A stretch of 64,000 nucleotides of DNA. Origin: AWTP1-13 sp050248715 (lineage in GTDB: Bacteria > Pseudomonadota > Alphaproteobacteria > Rhizobiales > Hyphomicrobiaceae). Positions 1 through 7,782 of this stretch are shown piece after piece. The number at the start of each line of letters is the position of its first letter. The first letter of the stretch is position 1. The notes beneath the pieces were generated by a model that was not told where the DNA came from, searched no databases, and saw only the letters and a program-made list of their open reading frames with translations. Location of the stretch: assembly GCA_050248715.1 (NCBI GenBank), contig JBFWRV010000001.1:186001-250000 (forward strand). Direction: 5' to 3'. The translations under genes and the position numbers were made by a program.

Positions 1-2007
1 CTTGGCGCCCCACACATGGACCTCCAGAACCGAAGCCTGGGTCAGGGCAAGGAGACCCTTGACGTCCCTGATCGCCAGCAGCTCCTCTCCGTCCTCGGGA
101 TCCTTGGCGCGGACGATGTGCTCGCTGATGCCGGCCCAGGCATGCTTTTGGAAGAAGCAGCCCTGCTCGACGCCGCTGGGACAGCGCACGAGCGCCAGCG
201 GCCGCTCGATCACGTGCGGGCCGATCCACGGCCAGATTTCGGCATAGAACTCCGCGAGCCCCTGCTTGGTTACCCCGGCGTCGGGCCATAGCACGCGATC
301 GGGGTGCGTGAGTGGAACGGGAAGCGCATCGGCGCTCTTGTGCTTGGCCTTCATTGCGGGCCTTTCGGCGATGACATCAGCCGGCTGCTTGTCCTGGCGC
401 AGCCCCTTGAACACGGCGTGACGCAGGATGCCGTCCGCAGTCCAGCCGCGCAGCTCGATCTCCGCCACCAGCGACGGTTTGGTCCAGCGCACGTTGCGCC
501 GCACCTCGGGTCCCGACGGAACCTCCAGCGCCGGGGAATCAACGCGCAGATCGTCGAGGCGGCGCCACAGGTCTTCTGCGGCTCTGCTGGAGAAGCCGGA
601 GCCGACGCGTCCCGCGTAGGCGAGCCTGCCGTTCTTTGGCAGGCCGAGCACCAGCGAGCCGATCGCTCGTCGCTGCGTCGTGGAGGGCACGTAGCCCACA
701 ATGACGAAGTCGCCGCTTTCCGTGCACTTGGACTTCAGCCACGCCTTGCTGCGACCGCTGCGGTGGGGCGAGCGCGCGAGCTTGGACACAATGCCTTCCA
801 GGCTCAGCCGACAGGCATGACGCAGCACAAGGTCGCCGCGCTCGGCAAAGTGCTGGCTGTATCTGAGCGGGCCCTCCTCATGGCCGGCGAGAAGACTAGC
901 GAGCGCCGCCTTTCGGTCGAGCAGCGCACCGGCGGTCAGGTCCATGCCGTCGAGGTGAAGAAGATCGAAAAGATAGTAGCGGAACCGGTCACTGCGGCCA
1001 GCACTGAGATCGTCCTGCAGCGCCGCGAAGCTCGGCATGCCCGACTCCGACTCCGCCACCACCTCACCGTCGATGAGCGCGGTGACGACAGGCAACCCCT
1101 CCAACGCCCTCTTGAGGGGGGGAAATTTCTGGGTCCAGTCCAGGCCGCTGCGGGTCTTGAGTGTCACCCGCCCGCGGTCGACACGGGCGAGGAGGCGGTA
1201 GCCGTCGAACTTGATCTCGTGCACCCAGCTCTCGGCAATCGGCGGTTTGGCGGCGGGCGAAGCGAGTTGCGGGTCGACGAAAGATGGCAGTGCGCCCGGC
1301 TTGGCACCGCGGATGCTTGCGCGATTGGACCTTTCGGCAGTGGCGCCAACCGGGTCAGCGCCTTCGGTCGGCGTCGAGATGACAGAAGCCGCGGGCGTGC
1401 GGGCCCCATCGCGCTTGCGCTTGATCTTCACGGCGCTCTCGGCCACGTCCTCGACGGTGCGGCCCGTCTTGACCGAGCGCGGCTTGGCTGCGAGCAGGTC
1501 GGCGTCGCTCCTCTCGCCGGCGAATTCGTCATCCGCCTTGATCAGCAGCCAGTTCTGCTTGCCGGATTTGTCGCGGCCTTTCATATGCACGAGATGCCAG
1601 CGGCCCCTGAGCTTGCTGCCGGTAAGCTCGAACTCGAGATGGCCCTTGGCGAGCTGCTTGTGCGGATCACCGTCCGTCGACCAATGCCCGCGATCCCACA
1701 CGATAACGCTGCCGGCACCGTACTCGCCCGCGGGAATCCGCCCCTCGAACTCGGCATAGTCGAGCGGGTGGTCCTCCACCATCACCGCAAGCCGCTTGTC
1801 CTTCGGCGACAGGCTGGGGCCGCGGGTCACGGCCCAGCTCTTCAGGACACCGTCGAGTTCGAGGCGCAAATCGTAGTGCAAGCGGCGTGCGGCATGCTTC
1901 TGGACGACGAACAGGCGCCCCGTCTTGCGGTTGAGCTTGCCTCGCGGCTCCGCCGTGCGCGTGAAATTGCGTTTGCGGTGGTACTCGCGCAGCGCCGACG
2001 TTGCCAT
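1..2007 (-). CDS. ligD: ATP-dependent DNA ligase LigD (NHEJ), 3' end outside window
   Basis: Multidomain ligase that works with Ku in non-homologous end joining: end trimming, fill-in and sealing of double-strand breaks. 669 residues are visible. Domain order is phosphoesterase (about 14-150, with QKHAARRLHYDLRLE), then ATP-dependent ligase (motif I EIKFDGYR with the adenylated lysine near residue 266), then the start of the primase-polymerase domain (DRVLWPDAGVTKQG, about 575 on). The gene runs off the left edge inside the polymerase domain. The frame is open and consistent at both ends and in the middle. The ATG at 2007 lies 10 bases after the ku stop, so ku-ligD is one transcription unit. 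Confidence 0.96.
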   Translation of the reverse strand, partial: MATSALREYHRKRNFTRTAEPRGKLNRKTGRLFVVQKHAARRLHYDLRLELDGVLKSWAVTRGPSLSPKDKRLAVMVEDHPLDYAEFEGRIPAGEYGAGSVIVWDRGHWSTDGDPHKQLAKGHLEFELTGSKLRGRWHLVHMKGRDKSGKQNWLLIKADDEFAGERSDADLLAAKPRSVKTGRTVEDVAESAVKIKRKRDGARTPAASVISTPTEGADPVGATAERSNRASIRGAKPGALPSFVDPQLASPAAKPPIAESWVHEIKFDGYRLLARVDRGRVTLKTRSGLDWTQKFPPLKRALEGLPVVTALIDGEVVAESESGMPSFAALQDDLSAGRSDRFRYYLFDLLHLDGMDLTAGALLDRKAALASLLAGHEEGPLRYSQHFAERGDLVLRHACRLSLEGIVSKLARSPHRSGRSKAWLKSKCTESGDFVIVGYVPSTTQRRAIGSLVLGLPKNGRLAYAGRVGSGFSSRAAEDLWRRLDDLRVDSPALEVPSGPEVRRNVRWTKPSLVAEIELRGWTADGILRHAVFKGLRQDKQPADVIAERPAMKAKHKSADALPVPLTHPDRVLWPDAGVTKQGLAEFYAEIWPWIGPHVIERPLALVRCPSGVEQGCFFQKHAWAGISEHIVRAKDPEDGEELLAIRDVKGLLALTQASVLEVHVWGAK

Positions 2008-2017
2008 GACCGGGGGG

Positions 2018-2890
2018 TCATCCCGCCTTCTTCATCCGCGCCTTGCCTTTGCGCGCCGCGCCGCGGGGCGCGGGCTCATCCGCCTCCTTCTTGCTCGACG
2101 CACGGCCGCCGGTCTTCTCGCCCTCCACGCTACGGCGCAGCGCGTCCATCAAGTTGATGACGTTGGCCTGACGCTGGGCGGGCTTGGCCTTGAACGTCGT
2201 GCCCTTCTGCTTGGAGCGTATCAGCTCGATCAGCGCATTTTCGTAGCGATCCTCGAAGGTGTCGGGCTCGAACTTGCCCGCCATCTTGTCGATGATGTGC
2301 TTGGCAAGGTCCAGCATCTCCTTGGGCAGGTCGAGATCCGGAATCTCATCGAAGTAGGCATCACTGGCGTGCACCTCGTTGCCGAAATGCAGGCTGGTCG
2401 CGACAATGCCCTTGCCGCGCGGCTCGAGCTTCAGCAGGCGTTCTCTCCGGAACAGCACGACGCGCGCCAGGCCCGCCATCTTCTCGGCGCGCATGGCCTC
2501 GCGGATCACCGCGAACGCTTCTTCGCCAACGCGGTCGGTGGGCGCCAGGTAGTAGGGTGTGTCGAGGTAAAGCGCATCGATCTGCGAGCTCGGAACAAAA
2601 CGCTCGATGTCGATCGTGTGATTGCTCTCGATCTGGACGGCCTTGATCTCATCGTCCTCGAGCACGATGAATTCGCCCTTGGCGACCTCGTAGCCCTTGG
2701 CCTGCTGATCGGCCTCGACCGGCTCTCCAGTCTGCTCGTCGACGAACTGGCGTCGCACACGGTTGCCCGTTTCGCGATTCAAGGTGCGAAACGACACGCG
2801 CTCCGACGTTGTCGTGGCAGGGAACAGGGCAACAGGGCAGGAGACAAGGGAGAGCTTGAGGTAGCCCTTCCAACTGGGACGTGGGGCCAT
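2018..2890 (-). CDS. ku: Ku homodimeric DNA end-binding protein
   Basis: Prokaryotic Ku (290 aa) forms a ring on double-strand break ends and recruits LigD. The Ku70/80 core covers about residues 5-260 (MAPRPSWKGYLKLSLVSCPV at the N-terminus; YYLAPTDRVGEEAFAVIREAM in the middle). The C-terminus is a basic, probably disordered tail rich in K, R, A and E, typical of bacterial Ku and used in DNA and LigD contacts. It starts with ATG at 2890. A GGAAC-N16-GGTT element lies about 80 bases upstream and may put the operon under the stress sigma factor encoded 2 kb away. Confidence 0.96.
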   Translation of the reverse strand: MAPRPSWKGYLKLSLVSCPVALFPATTTSERVSFRTLNRETGNRVRRQFVDEQTGEPVEADQQAKGYEVAKGEFIVLEDDEIKAVQIESNHTIDIERFVPSSQIDALYLDTPYYLAPTDRVGEEAFAVIREAMRAEKMAGLARVVLFRRERLLKLEPRGKGIVATSLHFGNEVHASDAYFDEIPDLDLPKEMLDLAKHIIDKMAGKFEPDTFEDRYENALIELIRSKQKGTTFKAKPAQRQANVINLMDALRRSVEGEKTGGRASSKKEADEPAPRGAARKGKARMKKAG

Positions 2891-2971
2891 GGCGATATCC
2901 GGTACGCAGCTACTGACGCTTTGGAGGGATAGTATCGCAAGAACGCGGCAGCGTCCTTAGTACCGATGCGG

Positions 2972-2996
2972 AACCTCATGAATCCGGCAGAGTTCC
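2972..2996 (-). promoter_or_regulatory. Possible EcfG-type promoter for ku-ligD
   Basis: Read on the minus strand: GGAAC, 16 bases, GGTT. The alphaproteobacterial EcfG consensus is GGAAC-N16/17-CGTT, so the -35 is perfect and the -10 differs at its least conserved base. Predicted transcription would start about 75-80 bases before the ku ATG. The element lies in a partial inverted repeat, because GGAAC also occurs on the plus strand at 2970-2974. This is a pattern match only. Confidence 0.4.
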
Positions 2997-3030
2997 ATGG
3001 CCCCTCGTCTCGGGTCGGAAGGTTAAGCTC

Positions 3031-3070
3031 AAAAAGAAATGACCCGCGGCTTTGGGGGGAACCGCGGGTC
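3031..3070 (-). terminator. Rho-independent terminator downstream of nepR paralogue
   Basis: Perfect 9-bp stem (GACCCGCGG at 3041-3049 with CCGCGGGTC at 3062-3070) and a 12-base loop. On the minus strand it is followed by ATTTCTTTTT. It sits about 200 bases past the stop of the minus-strand nepR-like gene at 3269-3502 and isolates ku-ligD from it. The rest of 2891-3268 shows no gene. Confidence 0.8.
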
Positions 3071-3268
3071 AAACACGACTGGCGCGTGAGGGAAGCAGAA
3101 GGGGGGTCTGCGCGCCTGTCGGATGTGAAACTCGGCGCAGGCTAGAATGGTTCCGTCGCGCCCCCTAGAAATGATGGACCGGCTGGTTAAAAAGCGGCGA
3201 ACACCAAAACCACAAAAGACGGCACAATATTCCTTTGATTTGGCTTCATAATTCAGCAACGGTTCAGG

Positions 3269-3502
3269 TCAACCTTGCTGCGGCACCTTGGCGTCGGGGT
3301 GGGAGGCGTCGCCCTCTTTCGCTTCCCTGTGCTCGAGCGTGTCGAGCAGTTGGCGCAGCTTCTCCGGGATCGGCTCGTTCGCCACCTCGTCGAACATCGT
3401 CTTGAGGTGGCGGCCGATGTGCTCGTGGATCGCAAATTCGTTACCGGCCCCGGAGGAGGCGTCATCCTTGCCGGAAGGACCGCTGGCATCTGCCTTGCTC
3501 AT
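3269..3502 (-). CDS. Second NepR-like anti-sigma factor
   Basis: A 77-residue protein with the NepR core at about residues 29-57 (IGRHLKTMFDEVANEPIPEK then LRQLLDTLEH), the two-helix segment that clamps EcfG sigma factors. The N-terminal 28 residues are hydrophilic and rich in S, G and D. It starts at ATG 3502 with no clear Shine-Dalgarno. It is divergent from phyR (164 bases apart), while the other nepR is coupled to ecfG at 5060-5404. I infer a paralogue that either buffers the same sigma factor or serves another EcfG paralogue elsewhere. The family call is secure; the partner is not. Confidence 0.85.
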   Translation of the reverse strand: MSKADASGPSGKDDASSGAGNEFAIHEHIGRHLKTMFDEVANEPIPEKLRQLLDTLEHREAKEGDASHPDAKVPQQG

Positions 3503-3666
3503 GCTGATTTTACGTAGTACGCCGCTTCGCCCGTGTCACCAGGTATCGACAATGACGGGGCAATGCCGCAACCTATCCACAACGACCGTTGCGGCGCTTC
3601 CACTGGCCGGTCAACCGCCGGTCAGAGCGGACATCGCAGACAACGAGGAGCCGTGCGTCCCGGTTC

Positions 3667-4476
3667 ATGTCCCTAGCTGAGAAGATTGGACCACATCTTC
3701 CAAATCTTCGCCGGTTCGCTCGCCTCCTAACGGGCAGGCAGGGCGCGGGGGACGCGGCAGTTGCGCGCCTGCTCGAGGCAATCGTCGCCGATCCCGCCCT
3801 GTTTCCGGACCTGCCACCCCGCATCGGTCTCTACCAAAGCTTCCTTAACGCGTTCACGGCACGCCTGGAAGATCCCGCCGCGCAAGCGGATGAGATCGGC
3901 AAGACGGCGGCGCGATCGCTAGCCGCCCTGCCGCCTCAGACGCGTCAGGCTTTTCTTCTCGTCTCGGTCGAGGAGTTCGACCGCGAGGAGGCCGCCCTGA
4001 TCCTCGAGGTTTCGCAGGCCCGGGTGGACGAGCTACTGCGCCAGGCCAACACGGAAATCGGCAAGCAGATCGCTACCGACGTCCTCATCATCGAGGATGA
4101 GCCGCTCATCGCCATCGACTTGCAGCGCATTCTGGAGGACCTCGGCCACCGCGTCACGTCGATCGCGCGGACGCACGCGGACGCGCTCAAGGCGGCGGAG
4201 CAGAAGAAACCCGGCTTGGTCCTGGCTGATATCAGGCTGGCGGACGGCAGCTCCGGACTCGATGCGGTCAACGAGATGCTCGCCAGCTTCACGGTACCCG
4301 TCGTCTTCGTCACCGCCTACCCGGAGAAGCTCATGACCGGAGAGCGGCCGGAGCCGACGTTCCTGATCGCCAAGCCGTTCCGGGAGGATGCTGTGAAGGC
4401 GATCATCAGCCAGGTGCTGTTCTTCGATCAGCAGGCGCGCAGACGCGCCGGCGGCCGTCAGACATCGATGAGTTGA
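3667..4476 (+). CDS. phyR: PhyR anti-anti-sigma response regulator
   Basis: Master regulator of the general stress response. When phosphorylated, the N-terminal sigma-like domain binds NepR and frees EcfG. 269 aa: EcfG-like domain at about 5-130 that lacks DNA-binding function, and a C-terminal receiver domain at about 138-255 with acidic pair E143-D144, phospho-acceptor D188 (LADIRLADG), T216 and K236 (AKPF). The ATG at 3667 gives the standard PhyR N-terminus MSLAEKIGPHLPNLRRFARL; an upstream in-frame extension to 3589 looks non-coding. It is convergent with ecfG, with only 5 bases between the two stop codons. Confidence 0.96.
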   Translation: MSLAEKIGPHLPNLRRFARLLTGRQGAGDAAVARLLEAIVADPALFPDLPPRIGLYQSFLNAFTARLEDPAAQADEIGKTAARSLAALPPQTRQAFLLVSVEEFDREEAALILEVSQARVDELLRQANTEIGKQIATDVLIIEDEPLIAIDLQRILEDLGHRVTSIARTHADALKAAEQKKPGLVLADIRLADGSSGLDAVNEMLASFTVPVVFVTAYPEKLMTGERPEPTFLIAKPFREDAVKAIISQVLFFDQQARRRAGGRQTSMS

Positions 4477-4481
4477 CCGGA

Positions 4482-5060
4482 TCAGGTGGCGCCGCGCACG
4501 CCGACCGTGCGGGCAACGATGGCCTCGGTCGCCGAGTCGGGGCCGTACTCGTGGGCGGTAAGCACGCCCAGCAGCGCCGAGAGTCTGGCCCGGGCGCGAT
4601 TGACACGGCTCTTGATCGTGCCCACGGCGCAGCCAGATATCGACGCCGCCTCCTCGTAGGAGAAGCCCGCGGCGCCGACCAACACGAGCGCTTCACGCTG
4701 ATCGGGTGGCAGCTCGTTCAAAGCCCGGCGGAAATCCTGCATATCGATGTGACCCTGCTGCGCGGGGTGCACGGCCAGCTCGGCCGCCTTGGTACCGTCG
4801 TGATCCTCGACCTCTCGGCGACGCCGGCGACACTCGGAGAAATAGGTGTTGCGCAGGATCGTGAACAGCCAAGCGCGCAGGTTGGTACCTTCCTGGAAGC
4901 TGTCCAAGTGGTTCCACGCCTTGAGCAGCGTCTCTTGGACAAGATCGTCCGCGCGCTCGATATCGCCGCACAGGGACACGGCGAATGCACGCAGATTGGG
5001 GATGAGCCCCAGCAGCGACTGCTTCAGCGGCTGAGACGCAATGTTGGACCCGGAGCTCAC
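4482..5060 (-). CDS. ecfG: EcfG-family general stress sigma factor
   Basis: ECF sigma factor of 192 aa. Sigma-2 region is about 18-82 (ADDLVQETLLKAWNHLDSFQ) and sigma-4 about 110-163 (LPPDQREALVLVGAAGFSYE, then GTIKSRVNRARARL). It directs RNA polymerase to GGAAC-N16/17-CGTT promoters under stress. The GTG start at 5060 overlaps the nepR stop codon (TAGTG), the usual translational coupling that keeps sigma and anti-sigma levels matched. The operon's own promoter at 5443-5467 fits the consensus, implying positive autoregulation. Confidence 0.96.
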   Translation of the reverse strand: MSSGSNIASQPLKQSLLGLIPNLRAFAVSLCGDIERADDLVQETLLKAWNHLDSFQEGTNLRAWLFTILRNTYFSECRRRRREVEDHDGTKAAELAVHPAQQGHIDMQDFRRALNELPPDQREALVLVGAAGFSYEEAASISGCAVGTIKSRVNRARARLSALLGVLTAHEYGPDSATEAIVARTVGVRGAT

Positions 5061-5404
5061 TAGCGGTCCTCCTCTCGCTTTTCAGTGGCTTCCAGTTCCT
5101 CGAGCAGTCGGATGAATCGGTCGGGGACAGGTTCTTCCGCGACGTCGGAGTAGATCGCTCGCAGCTGCCGACCAAGTTGGGCCTGCAGCGAGCGATCCAG
5201 CATTCCATGGGGGGCACTGTACCGCGGGGACGGCAAACGCTGCTCCGGCTTTCCCTGCTGCTGATTGGGCTTTCTGTTGTGCATGAAAGTCGCATCGCCC
5301 CTGCCGCCTTGCTGCGCCCGAGGCCTCGCCAGATCAGACCGTTCGCTCTCGCCGCTTTCGGCGGGCGCAGTTAGCCGCGGCGGCGAGCTGTTTTTTTCCG
5401 ACAT
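5060..5404 (-). CDS. nepR: NepR anti-sigma factor of EcfG
   Basis: Binds and inactivates EcfG, and is sequestered by phosphorylated PhyR. 114 aa with a long polar N-terminal tail (about 1-70, rich in Q, P, R and S) and the conserved NepR helices at about 75-105 (LGRQLRAIYSDVAEEPVPDR then FIRLLEELEATEKREE). I chose ATG 5404 because GAGAGGGA precedes it by 5-6 bases; the frame stays open upstream to 5500 but through the promoter region. Its TAG overlaps the GTG of ecfG. Confidence 0.93.
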   Translation of the reverse strand: MSEKNSSPPRLTAPAESGESERSDLARPRAQQGGRGDATFMHNRKPNQQQGKPEQRLPSPRYSAPHGMLDRSLQAQLGRQLRAIYSDVAEEPVPDRFIRLLEELEATEKREEDR

Positions 5405-5442
5405 GCCTGTCCCTCTCACGACCCCACACCAACCTCCCAGTA

Positions 5443-5467
5443 AACGCCCATGGAACCCGTGAGTTCC
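5443..5467 (-). promoter_or_regulatory. EcfG-type promoter of nepR-ecfG
   Basis: On the minus strand GGAAC (5463-5467), exactly 16 bases, then CGTT (5443-5446). This is a perfect match to the EcfG consensus and lies 39 bases before the nepR start codon. It predicts autoregulation of the operon. Confidence 0.85.
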
Positions 5468-5490
5468 ATGGGTGGAACCTGCTGATTCTG

Positions 5491-5504
5491 AACGATGCAT
5501 CGTT
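5491..5504. repeat. Perfect 14-bp palindrome upstream of nepR promoter
   Basis: AACGATGCATCGTT is a perfect palindrome, followed at once by a further AACGATG half. It lies 24 bases upstream of the -35 of the nepR-ecfG promoter and could be a dimeric regulator site. No known factor is recognised. Confidence 0.35.
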
Positions 5505-5567
5505 AACGATGTAGGCCTTGCAGAGCGCGGCCTTTGGCGGGGACGGGCCGAACAGCTTCAACCAAAC

Positions 5568-5608
5568 GAAAAAGCAAGAGCCCGCGGGATCTTGCATCAA
5601 CCGCGGGC
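5568..5608 (-). terminator. Rho-independent terminator downstream of the P450 gene
   Basis: 8-bp perfect stem (GCCCGCGG 5580-5587 with CCGCGGGC 5601-5608), 13-base loop, and on the minus strand a T-rich tail (TCTTGCTTTTTC). It lies about 170 bases past the P450 stop. The intervening 5609-5776 has no convincing reading frame. Confidence 0.7.
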
Positions 5609-5776
5609 CCCAATCCGTCCGGCCCTAATCGACGCCGGACCACTTTGCGTGCTTGCGAAGAAAACGCGCGAAAATGCGCGCCCAGTTCCTCTTTGGTTGC
5701 TCTGAACAGAGATCGTTGGTCCGGTGTGGCAAATGTGCTCAGGACTGCTTCAGGGTCGACGAGCTTTACCCCGAGC

Positions 5777-7063
5777 CTAGCCAAGAGCAACAGGGATCGA
5801 CAGGAAGCCGCGGAACCGGGCCCGCCCTCCGCGCACGGGCTCGCCGGCCAGATGGTACCGCGGGAACCGCGCAAGAAAGCGGCCGATGGCAAGGCGGCCC
5901 TCCAGCCGCGCGACGTTGAGACCGACGCAAAAGTGCGCGCCAGAACCGAAGGCCAGGTGACGGTTCGGCTCGCGCGCGACGTCCAGCCGGTCGGGATCAG
6001 GAAACTCGGCGGGATCGCGATTGGCCGCGCCGATGCCGATGGTGATGAACGTGTCAGCCGGGATCGTGACGCCGCCGATCTCCATCGGCCGCGTGGTCAC
6101 GCGGTTGCCGAGCTGGTTTGAGCTCTCAAAGCGCAGCAGCTCCTCCACCCCGGGCCGGATCAGCTTGGGCTCGGCGAGGAGTCGCGCCAGCTCCTGCGGC
6201 CAGTCGAGCAACGCGACGAGGCCGTTGCCGATCAGGTTGGTCGTGGTCTCGTGGCCGGCGTTGAGGATGAAGATGATGTTGTGCAGCAGCTCGCCCTCCG
6301 ACAGATGCTCGCCGTCCACCTCGCCTTGTATCAGCCGCGTCAGCACATCGCGGGCAGGATCGCCCGGATGCGCGCGGCGGTCGGTGACGAGGTGGCGCAG
6401 ATATACGAGGAACTCGCCCACCGCCCGCTCGCCCCGGTCGCGCTGGGTTTCGCTCAGCACGGGCTCCAGCGCGCCCAGGATGGCAAGCGACCAATCGCGC
6501 AGCGGCCCGCGCTCCTCACGCGGCACCGCCAGCAGATTGCCGATCACCTCCACCGGCACCGCTGCCGCCAGGTCAGCAATCAGATCAGCGCTGCCCTTCG
6601 CCTCGATGGCGTCGAGCAGGCGGTCGACCAGCGCCGTCACCGGCCCCTCCATGTCGGCTATGGCGCGCGGCGTCAGGGCTCCAGCAATGATCCGGCGCAC
6701 CCGCGTGTGCAGCGGCGGATCATTGAAGACAAGGCTCGTGGTGTGATGCTCGTAGAGCAGACCGTGGCCATACTTGGTGCCGTACTCGCGCTTCTTGTCG
6801 GAGGAGTAGGCGCTCGTGTCCTTGTAGACGGCGACGCAATCGGCGTAGCGGGAGAGGAAGTAGCTGCCGTCCGGCATGGCGCGCACGGGTTCGTGCTCGC
6901 GTAGGGCGTGGTAGGTGGGATAGGGGTTGGCGTAGAAGTCGGCGGGCAGCCGGCGCAGATCGAAGGCCTGTGCGACGGCGCGCGCCCGGTCGGGCTCTGA
7001 GAAGCGCGCCGGTGCTATGCCCCCCACCGGCGGGCGCGACGCATGGCTACGTTCTTCGCTCAA
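5777..7063 (-). CDS. Cytochrome P450 monooxygenase
   Basis: Soluble class I bacterial P450, 428 aa from a TTG at 7063. It has the I-helix oxygen-activation motif AGHETT (269-274), the K-helix ExxR (EELLR, 307-311) and the haem-thiolate loop FGSGAHFCVG with Cys379. I prefer TTG 7063 because it has a purine-rich site (GGGGAC) in front and gives normal family length. An ATG at 7204 would add 47 residues without P450 character, over AT-richer DNA that looks like a promoter. No ferredoxin or reductase gene is adjacent. The substrate is unknown. Confidence 0.92.
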   Translation of the reverse strand: MSEERSHASRPPVGGIAPARFSEPDRARAVAQAFDLRRLPADFYANPYPTYHALREHEPVRAMPDGSYFLSRYADCVAVYKDTSAYSSDKKREYGTKYGHGLLYEHHTTSLVFNDPPLHTRVRRIIAGALTPRAIADMEGPVTALVDRLLDAIEAKGSADLIADLAAAVPVEVIGNLLAVPREERGPLRDWSLAILGALEPVLSETQRDRGERAVGEFLVYLRHLVTDRRAHPGDPARDVLTRLIQGEVDGEHLSEGELLHNIIFILNAGHETTTNLIGNGLVALLDWPQELARLLAEPKLIRPGVEELLRFESSNQLGNRVTTRPMEIGGVTIPADTFITIGIGAANRDPAEFPDPDRLDVAREPNRHLAFGSGAHFCVGLNVARLEGRLAIGRFLARFPRYHLAGEPVRGGRARFRGFLSIPVALG

Positions 7064-7239
7064 TTTCGTGCGTCCCCAATAACCACCGCGAAAACGCCAA
7101 ATTGCGCTTGCATGGTGCAGCTGGGCGATAACGCCCGGCGCTGTCAGCGTATCGGCGCCACCGCCAGTCAAGCAAGGCTGAACTGGCCATCGCCGATCGG
7201 ACACGCGTCGAAAGCGCGAAGCGTTGGGAGTCGCCTGGT

Positions 7240-7608
7240 ATGCCTGAACCGACCTTGTCGATGACCGCGGACGACGATCTGCCGCGTACCATCCGCCGCG
7301 AGCGGGAGGCGCGTGAGCGGGAAAGCCGGGAGCGGGAGGCGCGCGATAGGCTGGCCCGCGAGAAGTATACGGCCCCGCTGCCCATGCTCGACCCTGTGGC
7401 GGGCGACCTCGCCCTGCCGGCGCCGGCAGTTACGGTCACGGCTTTCGATGTGCCGTTCGCCAGGCTCGCCGCCTTCTTCATGCGGGCCGCGTTTGCGGCC
7501 ATTCCTGCATTGCTGGTCGTGATGGCGTTCCTTTGGGTATTCGGCCAGGCGCTGCAGACCTTCTTTCCGCAACTCCTGAAGATGAAAATCCTGATCTACA
7601 TGCCTTAG
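7240..7608 (+). CDS. Hypothetical membrane protein with charged N-terminus
   Basis: 122 aa. Residues 16-43 are an Arg/Glu-rich, likely helical segment (repeats of RERE and RESRERE). One strongly hydrophobic stretch follows at about 75-105 (FFMRAAFAAIPALLVVMAFL), then a short amphipathic tail. I recognise no family. It is divergent from the P450 and precedes the PLP enzyme by 174 bases. Biased codon use like its neighbours supports coding. Confidence 0.65.
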   Translation: MPEPTLSMTADDDLPRTIRREREARERESREREARDRLAREKYTAPLPMLDPVAGDLALPAPAVTVTAFDVPFARLAAFFMRAAFAAIPALLVVMAFLWVFGQALQTFFPQLLKMKILIYMP

Positions 7609-7782
7609 GGCTGCGACCCACCAATTGTCTTGCTGGGATGGCCACCGGCTGCGGTGCGGGCCTCCGATTTCGAGACGTTGGCCGCGGAAGCCGTTCTCTT
7701 TCGAAGCTGCACGCGCTTGTGCTTCGCCTTCGCCGCCCATCGCCGCTAACCTTTCGCGGACCGTTGCGTCTTGGAGGCTGCG

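Noticed and set aside
304..2157. 617-codon open frame on the plus strand opposite ligD
   Set aside because: High-GC antisense shadow; the minus strand encodes LigD with all domain motifs.
5503..5892. 129-codon minus-strand frame overlapping the P450 end
   Set aside because: Runs through the terminator hairpin and into the P450 gene in another frame; no family.
7609..7782. SAM riboswitch upstream of the PLP enzyme
   Set aside because: No SAM-I or SAM-II core or pseudoknot pattern seen.
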